64,000 bases of DNA, taken from assembly GCA_964545715.1 (NCBI GenBank), contig CAZJHX010000019.1, positions 26,965-90,964 on the forward strand. The letters are read 5' to 3'. The notes beneath the pieces are model-generated. The model saw nothing but the letters and a program-made list of their open reading frames with translations, was not told where the DNA came from and made no database searches. Below, one piece after another: positions 52,591 to 61,244 of the stretch. Both the position numbers and the translations under genes were made by a program. Position 1 is the stretch's first letter. The number at the start of each line of letters is the position of its first letter. This stretch comes from CAZJHX01 sp964545715. Its GTDB lineage: Bacteria > Myxococcota_A > UBA9042 > GCA-2863065.

Positions 52591-54240
52591 TTGGCCTGGA
52601 CTGACCCACTGATCGGCAGGGTGCTCAACGATCGCTATCGCGTCGTGGAGCGCATCGGCAAGGGTGGTTTCGGCGTTGTGTACAAAGTCGAGCACATCAA
52701 GCTCGGCCGTATGTTCGCCATGAAGTCGCTGTTTCGGTCGAGCCAGCTCAACGCAAAAATGGTGCAGCGGTTCGAGCGCGAGGCAAAAGCCACCAGTCGC
52801 ATCGGCCACCCCAACATCGTCGACGTCACCGACTACGGTGAAGACGAGCTGGCCGGGTACTACTTCATCATGGAGTTTCTTGAGGGCTCGACCCTGCAGG
52901 GTGCCCTCAAGGCCGGCGCCTTCAAGTCGATTCGGGCCGTGCGCGTGGCCACCCAGATCGCCTCCGCGCTGCTGGCGACGCATCAGAACGGCATCATCCA
53001 TCGCGATCTGAAGCCTGAAAACGTCATGCTGCTGTCCGGCTGGGGCGGCGCCAACGAGTTTGTGAAGGTGCTGGACTTCGGTGTCGCCGGGCTGTCGTTT
53101 GCCGCGGAAGACGAGGAAGAGGACGACGAGGACTCCAACAAGCCGCGGCTGACTGCGGCGGGCATGGTCTTCGGTACGCCCGCATACATGTCGCCTGAGC
53201 AGGCCCTGTCGCCGGACGTGGACCACCGCTCGGACATCTACTCATTCGGGGTGATGTTGTACGAGATGGTGACCGGCCAGCTGCCGTTCGACGCGCCCAG
53301 CACGATGGAGCTGCTGACCATGGTGCGCAACGACACGCCGGAGCGACCGAGCGTGGTGCACCCGGACGCGCTCATCCCGGCGGGTCTCGAGCAGGTCATC
53401 ATGAAGTGCCTGGCCAAAGATCCCGCGCGTCGGTGGGCGTCAGCGGCGGAGATCATCGAGCGCCTGGAGGCCGTGGAGTCCGCGGTGCTGCGCGGCGTCC
53501 CGATCGTGTTCGCCAAGGATGCGGAGCCGGACGCGGGGCTCTTCACGCCCGCAGCATCGTCGTCGTCCAGTCGAGCGCCGGCGACCGGCGCCGGCGGCAA
53601 GAAGGCCAACAATTGGTTGCCCTACGCGCTGGCGATGCTGGTCGGAATGGGCGGCGTCGCGGCGGTGATGGTGCCCAAGTGGATGGAGAAAGCCGAGCAG
53701 AAGGAGCAGGCGGCCAACGCACAGGTCGCCGCGGAGAACAGAGGGCCCGCCGTTGCGGCCGTCACGCCGCCGCCCGAAGTCGCCGCTCCGACCCCGGCGC
53801 CGGCACCACAGCCCCCGACACCGCCGACCGAACCCGCACCGGTGGAAGCCAAACCAGCGCCGGCGCCGGCCGAGCCCGCTAGGCCCGTCGAACCCGCACC
53901 CACCGAGGTCAAGGCTGCGGCGCCTCCGGAGGTGGAGCCCCCGCCCGTCGAGAAACCGGAGCCCGAGAAGCCGGCGACCTGGGCGGTAGAGGTCAAATCA
54001 AAGCCGGCAGGCGCCAAGGTCACCGATAAGGCGAGCGGCAAAGTGTTGGGCAAAACGCCCTTCACGCTGCAGATGAAGCTGGCCGACGGCGCACGAAAAC
54101 TGGTGATCGCGCGCAAGGGATATACCTCCAGGACGGTGGACCTGAACCCCCAGACGTTGAGTCAGGCGGGCACCGCAAGTAAGCTGGTCGCACTGAAAAG
54201 GCGTAAATCAAAGTCCAACGACCCGTTCGCCAGATTCTGA
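52591..54240 (+). CDS. Ser/Thr kinase with membrane helix, Pro-rich stalk and PEGA domain
   Basis: 549 residues from a TTG with GAGGAG 7 nt upstream. The kinase (12-290) has GKGGFGVVYKV, AMKSL, HRDLKPEN, DFGVAG and GTPAYMSPEQ. An acidic insert (EDEEEDDED) lies in the activation segment between DFG and GTP. A single membrane helix (WLPYALAMLVGMGGVAAVMV) is near 350. A long Pro/Ala/Glu stalk follows, and a PEGA domain (WAVEVKSKPAGAKVTD...GKTPF, 465-540) should lie outside the inner membrane. PEGA modules are thought to bind envelope components. Confidence 0.92.
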   Translation: MAWTDPLIGRVLNDRYRVVERIGKGGFGVVYKVEHIKLGRMFAMKSLFRSSQLNAKMVQRFEREAKATSRIGHPNIVDVTDYGEDELAGYYFIMEFLEGSTLQGALKAGAFKSIRAVRVATQIASALLATHQNGIIHRDLKPENVMLLSGWGGANEFVKVLDFGVAGLSFAAEDEEEDDEDSNKPRLTAAGMVFGTPAYMSPEQALSPDVDHRSDIYSFGVMLYEMVTGQLPFDAPSTMELLTMVRNDTPERPSVVHPDALIPAGLEQVIMKCLAKDPARRWASAAEIIERLEAVESAVLRGVPIVFAKDAEPDAGLFTPAASSSSSRAPATGAGGKKANNWLPYALAMLVGMGGVAAVMVPKWMEKAEQKEQAANAQVAAENRGPAVAAVTPPPEVAAPTPAPAPQPPTPPTEPAPVEAKPAPAPAEPARPVEPAPTEVKAAAPPEVEPPPVEKPEPEKPATWAVEVKSKPAGAKVTDKASGKVLGKTPFTLQMKLADGARKLVIARKGYTSRTVDLNPQTLSQAGTASKLVALKRRKSKSNDPFARF

Positions 54241-54253
54241 GTCGGGAGGCCGG

Positions 54254-55192
54254 ATGGTCCGCATAATTGTTGTGGTCACAGCGCTGCTGGTCGCCGCCGG
54301 CACCGTGATGGCCAAGCCCCCCGATCCGCGCGCCGAAGCAGCCAAGCTGCTGGGCCTGGGGATCGAGCTGCAGAAAAACGGTCGCCATCTTGAGGCGATC
54401 AAGATCTTCGACGACGCGCACAGCAAGGTGCCGCACGTGAAGATCCGCTACTACAAGATGAAGTCGTATCAGGCGCTGGGCCGCCTGGAGGACGCCCGCG
54501 CGATCCTCAACAAGATCTTCGACGACCCGGCGCTGGCGGCCAAGAAGAACGAGATGCTGGAGCTGCGCAAGACGTTTGATCAGGCGCTGAAGGCTGTGGA
54601 CATACGGATCGTGGCGACCGGCCTGGAGGGCGCCGACGTCTACGTGGACGGCAACTCGGTAGGCAAGACGCCCTTTGCCGGTCAGCTGACGCCCGGCACC
54701 CACGTGATTCGCGTGGCGATGAAAGGGTACAAGGACGAGACGCGCACCGTTCGGCTGCTGCCGGGCGCGGACGTAACCGCGGTGACGGTGGACCTGAAGA
54801 AAGCGGCGCCGACGATCAAGATCGACAAGCCGGTAAAGCCGCCGCCGCCTCCCAAGAAGAGCAAGTGGCTGCAGTGGAGCCTGATCGGCGGCGGGGCAGC
54901 GCTGGCCCTGGGCAGCGTCGGCTTTTTTGCCAAGCACTCGTCCGACGGCAGCGAGCTGGAAGACCTGCGCGCCAATGCGCAGCCCGGCCAGATTTACGAC
55001 GACCAGACCTCCGGCAACCTGATCATGGGGGGCGTCTTTGCGGCGCTCGGGGTCGGGCTGGTGACCACGGGCCTGGTGCTGTGGCCTTGGAACGAGGGCG
55101 GCGACAAGAGCTCCAAGAGCGTGAACATCGAGGCGCTGGGTGTGGGTGCTGACGGCGACGGCAGCTACATCTTTGCGACAGGGCGGTTTTGA
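54254..55192 (+). CDS. Secreted TPR-PEGA protein with two membrane segments
   Basis: 312 residues, with GGGAGG before the ATG. The signal peptide is MVRIIVVVTALLVAAGTVMA. Residues 25-110 form TPR-like helices (LLGLGIELQKNGRHLEAIKIFDDA), 117-185 a PEGA domain (GLEGADVYVDGNSVGKTPF). A basic Pro-rich linker leads to two hydrophobic segments (about 213-228 and 258-278). Its domain set matches the tail of the kinase before it, so it may share the ligand. Its stop overlaps the ATG of the next gene (TGATG). Confidence 0.87.
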   Translation: MVRIIVVVTALLVAAGTVMAKPPDPRAEAAKLLGLGIELQKNGRHLEAIKIFDDAHSKVPHVKIRYYKMKSYQALGRLEDARAILNKIFDDPALAAKKNEMLELRKTFDQALKAVDIRIVATGLEGADVYVDGNSVGKTPFAGQLTPGTHVIRVAMKGYKDETRTVRLLPGADVTAVTVDLKKAAPTIKIDKPVKPPPPPKKSKWLQWSLIGGGAALALGSVGFFAKHSSDGSELEDLRANAQPGQIYDDQTSGNLIMGGVFAALGVGLVTTGLVLWPWNEGGDKSSKSVNIEALGVGADGDGSYIFATGRF

Positions 55193-58100
55193 TGACCGGA
55201 CGACTTTTCCTGCTGGGTGCGGCGCTCACGGCGATGGGCTGCACCAGCATCAATACGACGCCGACCATCGTGTGTACCAGCGAGTGCGAGGCCGGCGAGG
55301 TCCGGTGCTCGGGCGCGGCCACGCAGACCTGCATCGTAGGGCCCAAAGGGTGCACGATCTGGGATGAGGCCGTTGCATGCGCGGATCCCGATGAGTCCGT
55401 GTGTATCGAGGCGGCGTGCGACGAGGCCAAGGGCGAGTGCACCGAGGCGCGGCCCAGCGGCGTCAGCTGTGACGACGGGCTGTCCTGCACGGAGACGGAC
55501 GTGTGCGAGGCCGGCGTGTGCGGCGGCGCTCCCAAAAACGCGCTGTGCGATGACGGCCAGTGGTGTAACGGCCCCGAGGCCTGCGCGCCCGCCGATGCGG
55601 ACAGCGATCCGGCGTCCGGATGCAAGGCGGGCGAGGTCCCCGAGGCGCCTGCGGACTCCGATGCAAACGACTGCATGGTGGTTGGACCGTGCGACGACGA
55701 GACCGACGACTATCCCGAGATCCCGGCGGCTGTAGACGCCACGTGCGATGACGGCATCGCGTGCACCATCGAGGATAAATGCGTGAAAGAGGGCCAGGAC
55801 GCGGGCGCTGAGATCCGGTGTCAGGGCGCGCCGCAGGACGCGATCTGCCAGGACGACGTCTTCTGCGACGGTAAGGAGGTCTGCAACCCCGCGGAGGGCT
55901 GTGAGGAGGGCGATCCGCCGGTGCTGGACGACGAGGTGGAGTGCACGATCGACTCGTGTGACGAGGAGGCCGGCGCCGTCGTGCATACGCCCGATAACGG
56001 CGCGTGTGACAACGCCCAGTTCTGCGACGGACCTGAGACCTGCGATATGACCGAGGGCTGTCAGCCGGGCGTGCCGCCGCAGCTGGATGACGGCTTCGAC
56101 TGCACGCTGGACACGTGCGACGAAGAGAACGACGACGTGGTCCACGCGCCGGATAACGCGGCATGCGACGACAATACGTTCTGCAACGGTGTGGAGGCGT
56201 GTGACATCGCGGCCGGCTGTGTGGCAGGGACGCCGCCCAGCGTGGATGACGGCGTGCCGTGCACCGTGGACGCGTGCGACCCGGACCTCGACAAGGTGAC
56301 GAACACCCCGGATGCGACGCTGTGTGACAACGACATCTTCTGCGACGGCGCGGAGATCTGCGACATCTCGGCAGGCTGCCTGGACGGCGATGACCCGGTC
56401 CTGGATGACGGCGTGCAGTGCACGGACGACTCCTGCGATGAAGAAAACGACGTGGTGGTCAACGCGCCCAACAATGGGACGTGCGACGACGAGCTGTACT
56501 GCAACGGCGCGGAGACGTGTGACGCCTTGCAGGGGTGTCTTGCGGGCGAGCCGGCGGACGTCGACGACGGCTTTTCGTGCACGACGGATACGTGTGCGGA
56601 GGGTGACGGCAAGGCCGAGGCGGTAAACACGCCCGTGGACGCCGAGTGCGATGACGAGGCCTTCTGCAACGGCGCAGAGACCTGTGCCCCGGCGGCGGAT
56701 GGGGCAAACGCGGATACGGGCTGCCTGACGGGGGACGCGCCGGTTGCGCCGGACGACGACGACGTCGACGACTGCTGGGTGCCCGGGCCGTGCGAAGAGA
56801 ACGTGGACGGCTTCCCGCCCGTACCGCTGGACGACCAGACGCCATGCGATGACGGCGTCGGCTGCACGCTGGACGATCGCTGTATCAACAAGGTGTGCTA
56901 CGGCCTGCCGGACGACGACTTCTGCGACGACGGCGAGGTGTGCACCGGCGACACGTGCAACGACACGATCGACTGTGTGTACGTGGCCATCGACGTGCCC
57001 TGCGACGACGGTCAGGCGTGCACGTCGGACGATGCGTGCGACGACAAGACCTGCGTAGGCCAGGAGATCACCTGTGACGACCAGAACCCGTGCACTACGG
57101 ACCTGTGTGACCCGGCGTCGGGCTGTGTGCACGCGCCGGTCTGCACCACTGCGTGCGGCTGCGTGACCGAGTGTCCTGTCACCGCGGACGGCGTACCCTG
57201 CGACGACGGCGACCTGACGACCATCGCGGACTTCTGCTTTGCCGGCGAGTGCGGCGGCTTCAAGCAGCTGCTGTTCGACGGCATCGGCTACGAGGACAAC
57301 ACCATCGTGCACCTGGAGTCGACGGCGGGCACGCTGTATGCGGTCGGTCGCGAGACAAACGAGGCAGGCCAGCGCACGACGTGGGTGGGGCTGGTGGAGC
57401 CGGGCCAGGGCCTGGCGCACGTACTGGCCAATGAGGTCACGGAGCTCAACCAGGTGTCGGCCGGTCTGGCGGTTGGCGACAACAACGTGTCTGCCGTGCT
57501 GCAGGGCGGGCGCAGCTATCCGTCGCTGGATCCGGCGCAGGCCGGCAGCAGCACGACAGCGGGCTTGTTCAAGTCCGACCCCAACTTCTCTGACGCGCTG
57601 GCCGGTACGACAGCCGGCTTCAAGGACATCATCGCCACGTTCGGCTCGCTGCGGGACGACGGGACGGCGGCGCACTACATGGTGGGCCGCAAGACGGCGA
57701 ATCGGGCCGCGGCCGCGCGCTGCGACTTCGATCCGGGCTCCGGTACGCCGTGGACCTGCCAGGAGATCCAGTTCACGCACTCCAGCCCGGGCACCCAGGA
57801 GACGCTGCAAAAGGGCTTCTTCCCGCAGGAGATCGAGGGCGTAATCGACCAGAGCGGCGACATCACCTACCTGGCGTCGCTCGGCACCTTCTACGACTCC
57901 AGCCAGGAGTTCAAATACACGATCTGGGACCTGCCGCTGTTCCAGGGCGAGACGGACTTCCGCTTTTTGGGCGGCTGGTACAGCGTGTCCGGCAGCGGGT
58001 TCGTGACAGATCTGGTGATGACCGCCGTGGAGGTCGGCAAGCTGTGGGTCTCGGGCATCAACGCGTTTCTGGCGACCCTGTCCACCAACGCGGACATCAC

Positions 58101-59601
58101 GAAGTGGTCATGGAAGAGCACCGTGCTACCCAGCCAGAGCAGCTCGTTCATTCAGGGGCTGGCGGCGACAGACCGCGGCACGTTTGCGGTCTCCGAGCGG
58201 GTCAAAACCGCCGAGAGCGGCATCCAGTCCTACAACCCGTCGCTGCACTTCCACCCAGCGGCGTCGCCTGATCCCGAGCTGTGGATCACGACCAACATCG
58301 AGTACCAGTCGTACTTCTGCACCAAGCCCGACGGGCAGTGCCCGCTGAACGTGACGGACGCCTGGTCGCTGCATGTGGCGGCGGCGGAGCAGGGGCGCAT
58401 CGTCATCGGCGGTACCGGGTTCGACGGCGGCGAGAAGACTCGAATTCTGGAGCGTGTCATCGACGGCTCGTGCGCGGGCACGCTGTTTGCGGCGGACTTC
58501 GACGACGGCACGCTCGGCGACTTCGTGCTGGCGGGTGAGACGTGTGACAAATGCGACGACGTGGACACCAAGGTCAGCTGGCATCCGGCGCCCGAGTGGA
58601 CGCCGCCCGGAGGGAGCGGGGCTTTCCGCGGTACGGCCTATTATGGAGACCCGGTCGCCAAGAACTATGTCGGCGACGGCCAGGGCAGCGCGGCCAGCCT
58701 GACGACCCCGGTCCTGGCGATTCCGCAGATGGGCGAGACCTTCCTGCGCTTTGCGCTGTGGACGCACACGGAGTCGCTGGAGAAATACGACCGCTTCGAG
58801 GTGCACGTGACGTGCAAGAGCGAGGGCTGCCCCGTCGAGACCGAGGTCTTCAACCACAAGATGGAGATCCTGATGTCGCAGTGGCGCGGCATCGAGATCC
58901 CGCTGGCGGCGTACGCCGGCAAGGTGGTCGAGATCCGGTTTGAGTTCAACACGTACGACAACATCAGCAACACGTTTACCGGCGTCTTTCTGGACGCGGT
59001 GCGTGTCGTCAACGAGTGCGCGCCGACCGGGTGCGACTGCGACGACGGCGACCCGTGCACGGTGGACGGCTGCTGGGCCGGGCGCTGCTTGAACGTCGCG
59101 CAGTGCGTCGAGGTGCCGCTGTCCCAGGACTTCGAGTCGGCGGTGGCCGTGCAGGATGACTTGTACATGCCGTCGATCGGCTGGGTCTCCGAGACCTGGC
59201 TGCTGGCCTCGGGCGGCGAGCTGCCCAGCGTGCACGCGACGGTGGACGCGGACAACTTCACCGGCAGCCCGGTCGAGCACACGCTGACCCCGCCGCCGCT
59301 GCATGTGTCTGCCGGGGGCGCGGCCGACATGTCGTTTGCGTACGGCTACGATCCGGGTGCCCTGCCGGGCTCGGGTGCCGCCTCTCTGGAGCTGCGCGCG
59401 ACGGGGCTGACGTCCGGCGACACGACCGTGCTGTGGTCGGTCAGCGCCAACGGTGCGGGCGGCGTCGACAAGGCGACAATCGACTTGAGCGGGCTCGGCG
59501 CCGGCGCCGACTCCGTCTACCAACTGCACTTCGTCGCTACGGCGCCGCCCTCTTCGGACGTGACGTGGCGCTTGGATTCTGTGGAGATCACCGCCCCGTG
59601 A
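55192..59601 (+). CDS. Large Cys-rich lipoprotein with CTDC-type repeats and C-terminal beta-sandwich domains
   Basis: 1469 residues. The lipobox is TAMGC (Cys17). Residues 20-690 are Cys-rich repeats of about 45-50 residues with CDDGxxCTxDxC and CNGxExCDxxxGC, like the repeats of Dictyostelium extracellular matrix proteins and those in myxobacteria. Next comes a propeller-like central part (IGYEDNTIVHLESTAGTLYAVGRETN). Two jellyroll-like choice-of-anchor domains close the protein (ADFDDGTLGDFVLAGE and SQDFESAVAVQDD). It starts in the overlap with the PEGA gene and ends in a GTGA overlap with the next, so it belongs to the kinase operon. Probable surface matrix or adhesion protein. Confidence 0.87.
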   Translation: MTGRLFLLGAALTAMGCTSINTTPTIVCTSECEAGEVRCSGAATQTCIVGPKGCTIWDEAVACADPDESVCIEAACDEAKGECTEARPSGVSCDDGLSCTETDVCEAGVCGGAPKNALCDDGQWCNGPEACAPADADSDPASGCKAGEVPEAPADSDANDCMVVGPCDDETDDYPEIPAAVDATCDDGIACTIEDKCVKEGQDAGAEIRCQGAPQDAICQDDVFCDGKEVCNPAEGCEEGDPPVLDDEVECTIDSCDEEAGAVVHTPDNGACDNAQFCDGPETCDMTEGCQPGVPPQLDDGFDCTLDTCDEENDDVVHAPDNAACDDNTFCNGVEACDIAAGCVAGTPPSVDDGVPCTVDACDPDLDKVTNTPDATLCDNDIFCDGAEICDISAGCLDGDDPVLDDGVQCTDDSCDEENDVVVNAPNNGTCDDELYCNGAETCDALQGCLAGEPADVDDGFSCTTDTCAEGDGKAEAVNTPVDAECDDEAFCNGAETCAPAADGANADTGCLTGDAPVAPDDDDVDDCWVPGPCEENVDGFPPVPLDDQTPCDDGVGCTLDDRCINKVCYGLPDDDFCDDGEVCTGDTCNDTIDCVYVAIDVPCDDGQACTSDDACDDKTCVGQEITCDDQNPCTTDLCDPASGCVHAPVCTTACGCVTECPVTADGVPCDDGDLTTIADFCFAGECGGFKQLLFDGIGYEDNTIVHLESTAGTLYAVGRETNEAGQRTTWVGLVEPGQGLAHVLANEVTELNQVSAGLAVGDNNVSAVLQGGRSYPSLDPAQAGSSTTAGLFKSDPNFSDALAGTTAGFKDIIATFGSLRDDGTAAHYMVGRKTANRAAAARCDFDPGSGTPWTCQEIQFTHSSPGTQETLQKGFFPQEIEGVIDQSGDITYLASLGTFYDSSQEFKYTIWDLPLFQGETDFRFLGGWYSVSGSGFVTDLVMTAVEVGKLWVSGINAFLATLSTNADITKWSWKSTVLPSQSSSFIQGLAATDRGTFAVSERVKTAESGIQSYNPSLHFHPAASPDPELWITTNIEYQSYFCTKPDGQCPLNVTDAWSLHVAAAEQGRIVIGGTGFDGGEKTRILERVIDGSCAGTLFAADFDDGTLGDFVLAGETCDKCDDVDTKVSWHPAPEWTPPGGSGAFRGTAYYGDPVAKNYVGDGQGSAASLTTPVLAIPQMGETFLRFALWTHTESLEKYDRFEVHVTCKSEGCPVETEVFNHKMEILMSQWRGIEIPLAAYAGKVVEIRFEFNTYDNISNTFTGVFLDAVRVVNECAPTGCDCDDGDPCTVDGCWAGRCLNVAQCVEVPLSQDFESAVAVQDDLYMPSIGWVSETWLLASGGELPSVHATVDADNFTGSPVEHTLTPPPLHVSAGGAADMSFAYGYDPGALPGSGAASLELRATGLTSGDTTVLWSVSANGAGGVDKATIDLSGLGAGADSVYQLHFVATAPPSSDVTWRLDSVEITAP

Positions 59602-59969
59602 GTTTGGTCAAAGCGCTCATCAGCCTGGCCGTCTTGGCTTGCGCTGTCTCGGCATGCTCGTCGGATGATGAGCCCGCAGCCGCCACCGACACCTGCATCG
59701 CGGTCTGCGACCACCTGGCGACCAGCTGCCCCGACCACGTCGAGCCGCGCGACGCCTGCCTGAGCAAGTGCGAAGATGAGCGCAAGAGCGCCACGACGCT
59801 GGGGTGCGAAGAGACGTTCCGCTCCTACCTCAGCTGCTGCAGCCGCGCCACGTTCACGCAGGCCAAATGCGCAGACGAGGGCGTGGGCGAGCTGGGCTTC
59901 TCCGACTGCAACGACGGCGACATCTGCGATGACATCGCGGACGTTGTCGAGAAGTGCCACATCCCCTGA
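59598..59969 (+). CDS. Small Cys-rich lipoprotein
   Basis: 123 residues; GTG start overlaps the previous stop (GTGA). Lipobox AVSAC at residue 20. The mature part has ten further Cys (IAVCDHLATSC, CLSKCEDE, LSCCSRATF), likely a disulfide-bonded helical module. Function unknown; the last gene of the kinase/PEGA/Cys-rich operon by spacing. Confidence 0.75.
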   Translation: MSLVKALISLAVLACAVSACSSDDEPAAATDTCIAVCDHLATSCPDHVEPRDACLSKCEDERKSATTLGCEETFRSYLSCCSRATFTQAKCADEGVGELGFSDCNDGDICDDIADVVEKCHIP

Positions 59970-59982
59970 TTGCCGTCGGTAG

Positions 59983-60017
59983 CCCGACCCGGGGCCTGGT
60001 GGTAAGACTGGGTCGGG
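59983..60017 (+). promoter_or_regulatory. Inverted repeat overlapping the next ribosome binding site
   Basis: CCCGACCC (59983-59990) and GGGTCGGG (60010-60017) are perfect 8-bp arms with a 19-nt loop. The right arm overlaps the GGAGGG ribosome binding site of the gene starting at 60028, so pairing could block translation or end the upstream transcript. Confidence 0.4.
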
Positions 60018-60027
60018 AGGGTGATTC

Positions 60028-61073
60028 ATGCGAAATCGATGGGTTGTTCTGGGACTTTGCGCGGTCCTTGGCGTGTGGACGTGTGCCTGCAGCCAACCGG
60101 CGGCGGCCGAAGCTCGGGCGGAGGGGGCGGCGGCGAGTCGACCAGCACGTCGGGCGGCGTGGACAGCGCTGACGTGGCGGCGTTCAACGACTACATCGCG
60201 AAGATGATCCCCGCGTACTGCAAGTGGCTGGTCGGCTGCGGCGAGGTGGAAGAGGGCGGGCAAGCGGGGTGCGAGGCGGATGTCGGCCCCGAGGTTCAAG
60301 AAGAGGTCGATGGCTGCGAAGCGGCCGCGACGTTCTACACAGACAACCGTGCTGCTCTGGACGCCTGCCTGGACGGGTCTAAGGCCACGTGCGGCGGTGA
60401 TGACATCGACAACTTCTGCCCGACCATGGGCAACTTCGACTCCGACATCTGCAAGGGTGGCAGCGACGACACCGGGGCGACCACGGGCGACGATCCGGTC
60501 ACCCCGCCGGCCACGCTGTCCCTGGACGCGCAGGCGGTCGGCGCGTGGTGGGCAAAAACGACGGACTGCCCTCCTAAGGAGAGCTACGAGATGGCGCTGT
60601 ACATCTGCCCGGGCGGCCATATCCGCGGCGCGGGCAAATTTGGCACCGTGACCGAGCTGATGTGCGGCACCTACGAGACATCGCCGGCGTCGCTGTCGAA
60701 CTGCACCGACAAGTGGGGCTGCTTTCCCAAGATCGCGATCAAATACAAGTCCACGTTCATCCTGGCCGGTCAGAAGGACGTGGAGCCGGCGGCCAAGCTC
60801 GATCTGCGCCAGGTCGCCCCCAACCAGCTGCTGCGCTCTTGGAAGTGCAACGGTCAGGACACCACGGCCAGCTTCCTGCGCGTCGACGGTGAGGTCAGCG
60901 ACATGGACTGCTCGTCGGACGCCTGCTCAGCCTCAGGCTCTGCGGAGTCAGGCATGGGCCAATGCGGCACCGACTGCGATTGCGGCCACTGCTGGTACTG
61001 CGAGAGCGGCACCTGCCGATACGGCGGCAAGGGTCCGTCCGGCTGCTACCGCGGCTGCCCCTGGACGGATTGA
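60028..61073 (+). pseudogene. Cys-rich lipoprotein with an apparent frameshift after the signal peptide
   Basis: The ATG at 60028 follows GGAGGG and encodes a lipoprotein signal (MRNRWVVLGLCAVLGVWTCAC). That frame then runs into Arg/Ala-rich sequence and a stop near 60200. The mature protein is in the frame one base back. Gly/Ser/Thr-rich linker, DVAAFNDYIAKMIPAYCKWLVGCGEVEEG, a second domain (GAWWAKTTDCPP, DKWGCFPKIAIKY) and a Cys-rich tail (CGTDCDCGHCWYCESGTC) continue to 61073. One missing base in the G-rich stretch 60100-60135 would join them. This is either a real lesion, a sequencing error or a switchable G tract. Confidence 0.7.
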
Positions 61074-61079
61074 CCGCCT

Positions 61080-61112
61080 GACGACCGTCGTCGCGCCATG
61101 ACGACGGTCGTC
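61080..61112 (+). terminator. Strong hairpin after the Cys-rich gene
   Basis: GACGACCGTCGTC and GACGACGGTCGTC form a perfect 13-bp inverted repeat around GCGCCAT, 6 nt after the stop at 61073. No T run follows, so it is terminator-like or a transcript-protecting hairpin. The rest of 61113-61190 shows nothing further. Confidence 0.6.
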
Positions 61113-61190
61113 GCCAAAGGCAGCACCGTCGAAACGAGACAAAGCCCCCCAGAGCTGAGCAGTTACCGGGTTACTGCCTTCGGACCAGCG

Positions 61191-61206
61191 TGGCACAGGC
61201 GGTGCA
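61191..61206 (+). promoter_or_regulatory. Sigma-54 promoter
   Basis: TGGCACAGGCGGTGCA has a perfect -24 half and a GTGC in place of TTGC at -12, with exact spacing. The first 11 bases are identical to the sigma-54 site at 46352. Start near 61217; leader with AAGGGGAGGG before the ATG at 61245. Confidence 0.7.
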
Positions 61207-61244
61207 CTCCCCCCGGCATTCAATGATGTTAAGGGGAGGGTTAG

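Noticed and set aside
55165..57810. 881-codon minus-strand frame opposite the CTDC-repeat lipoprotein
   Set aside because: Val/Ala/Arg-rich shadow of a tandem repeat; no start context or domain.
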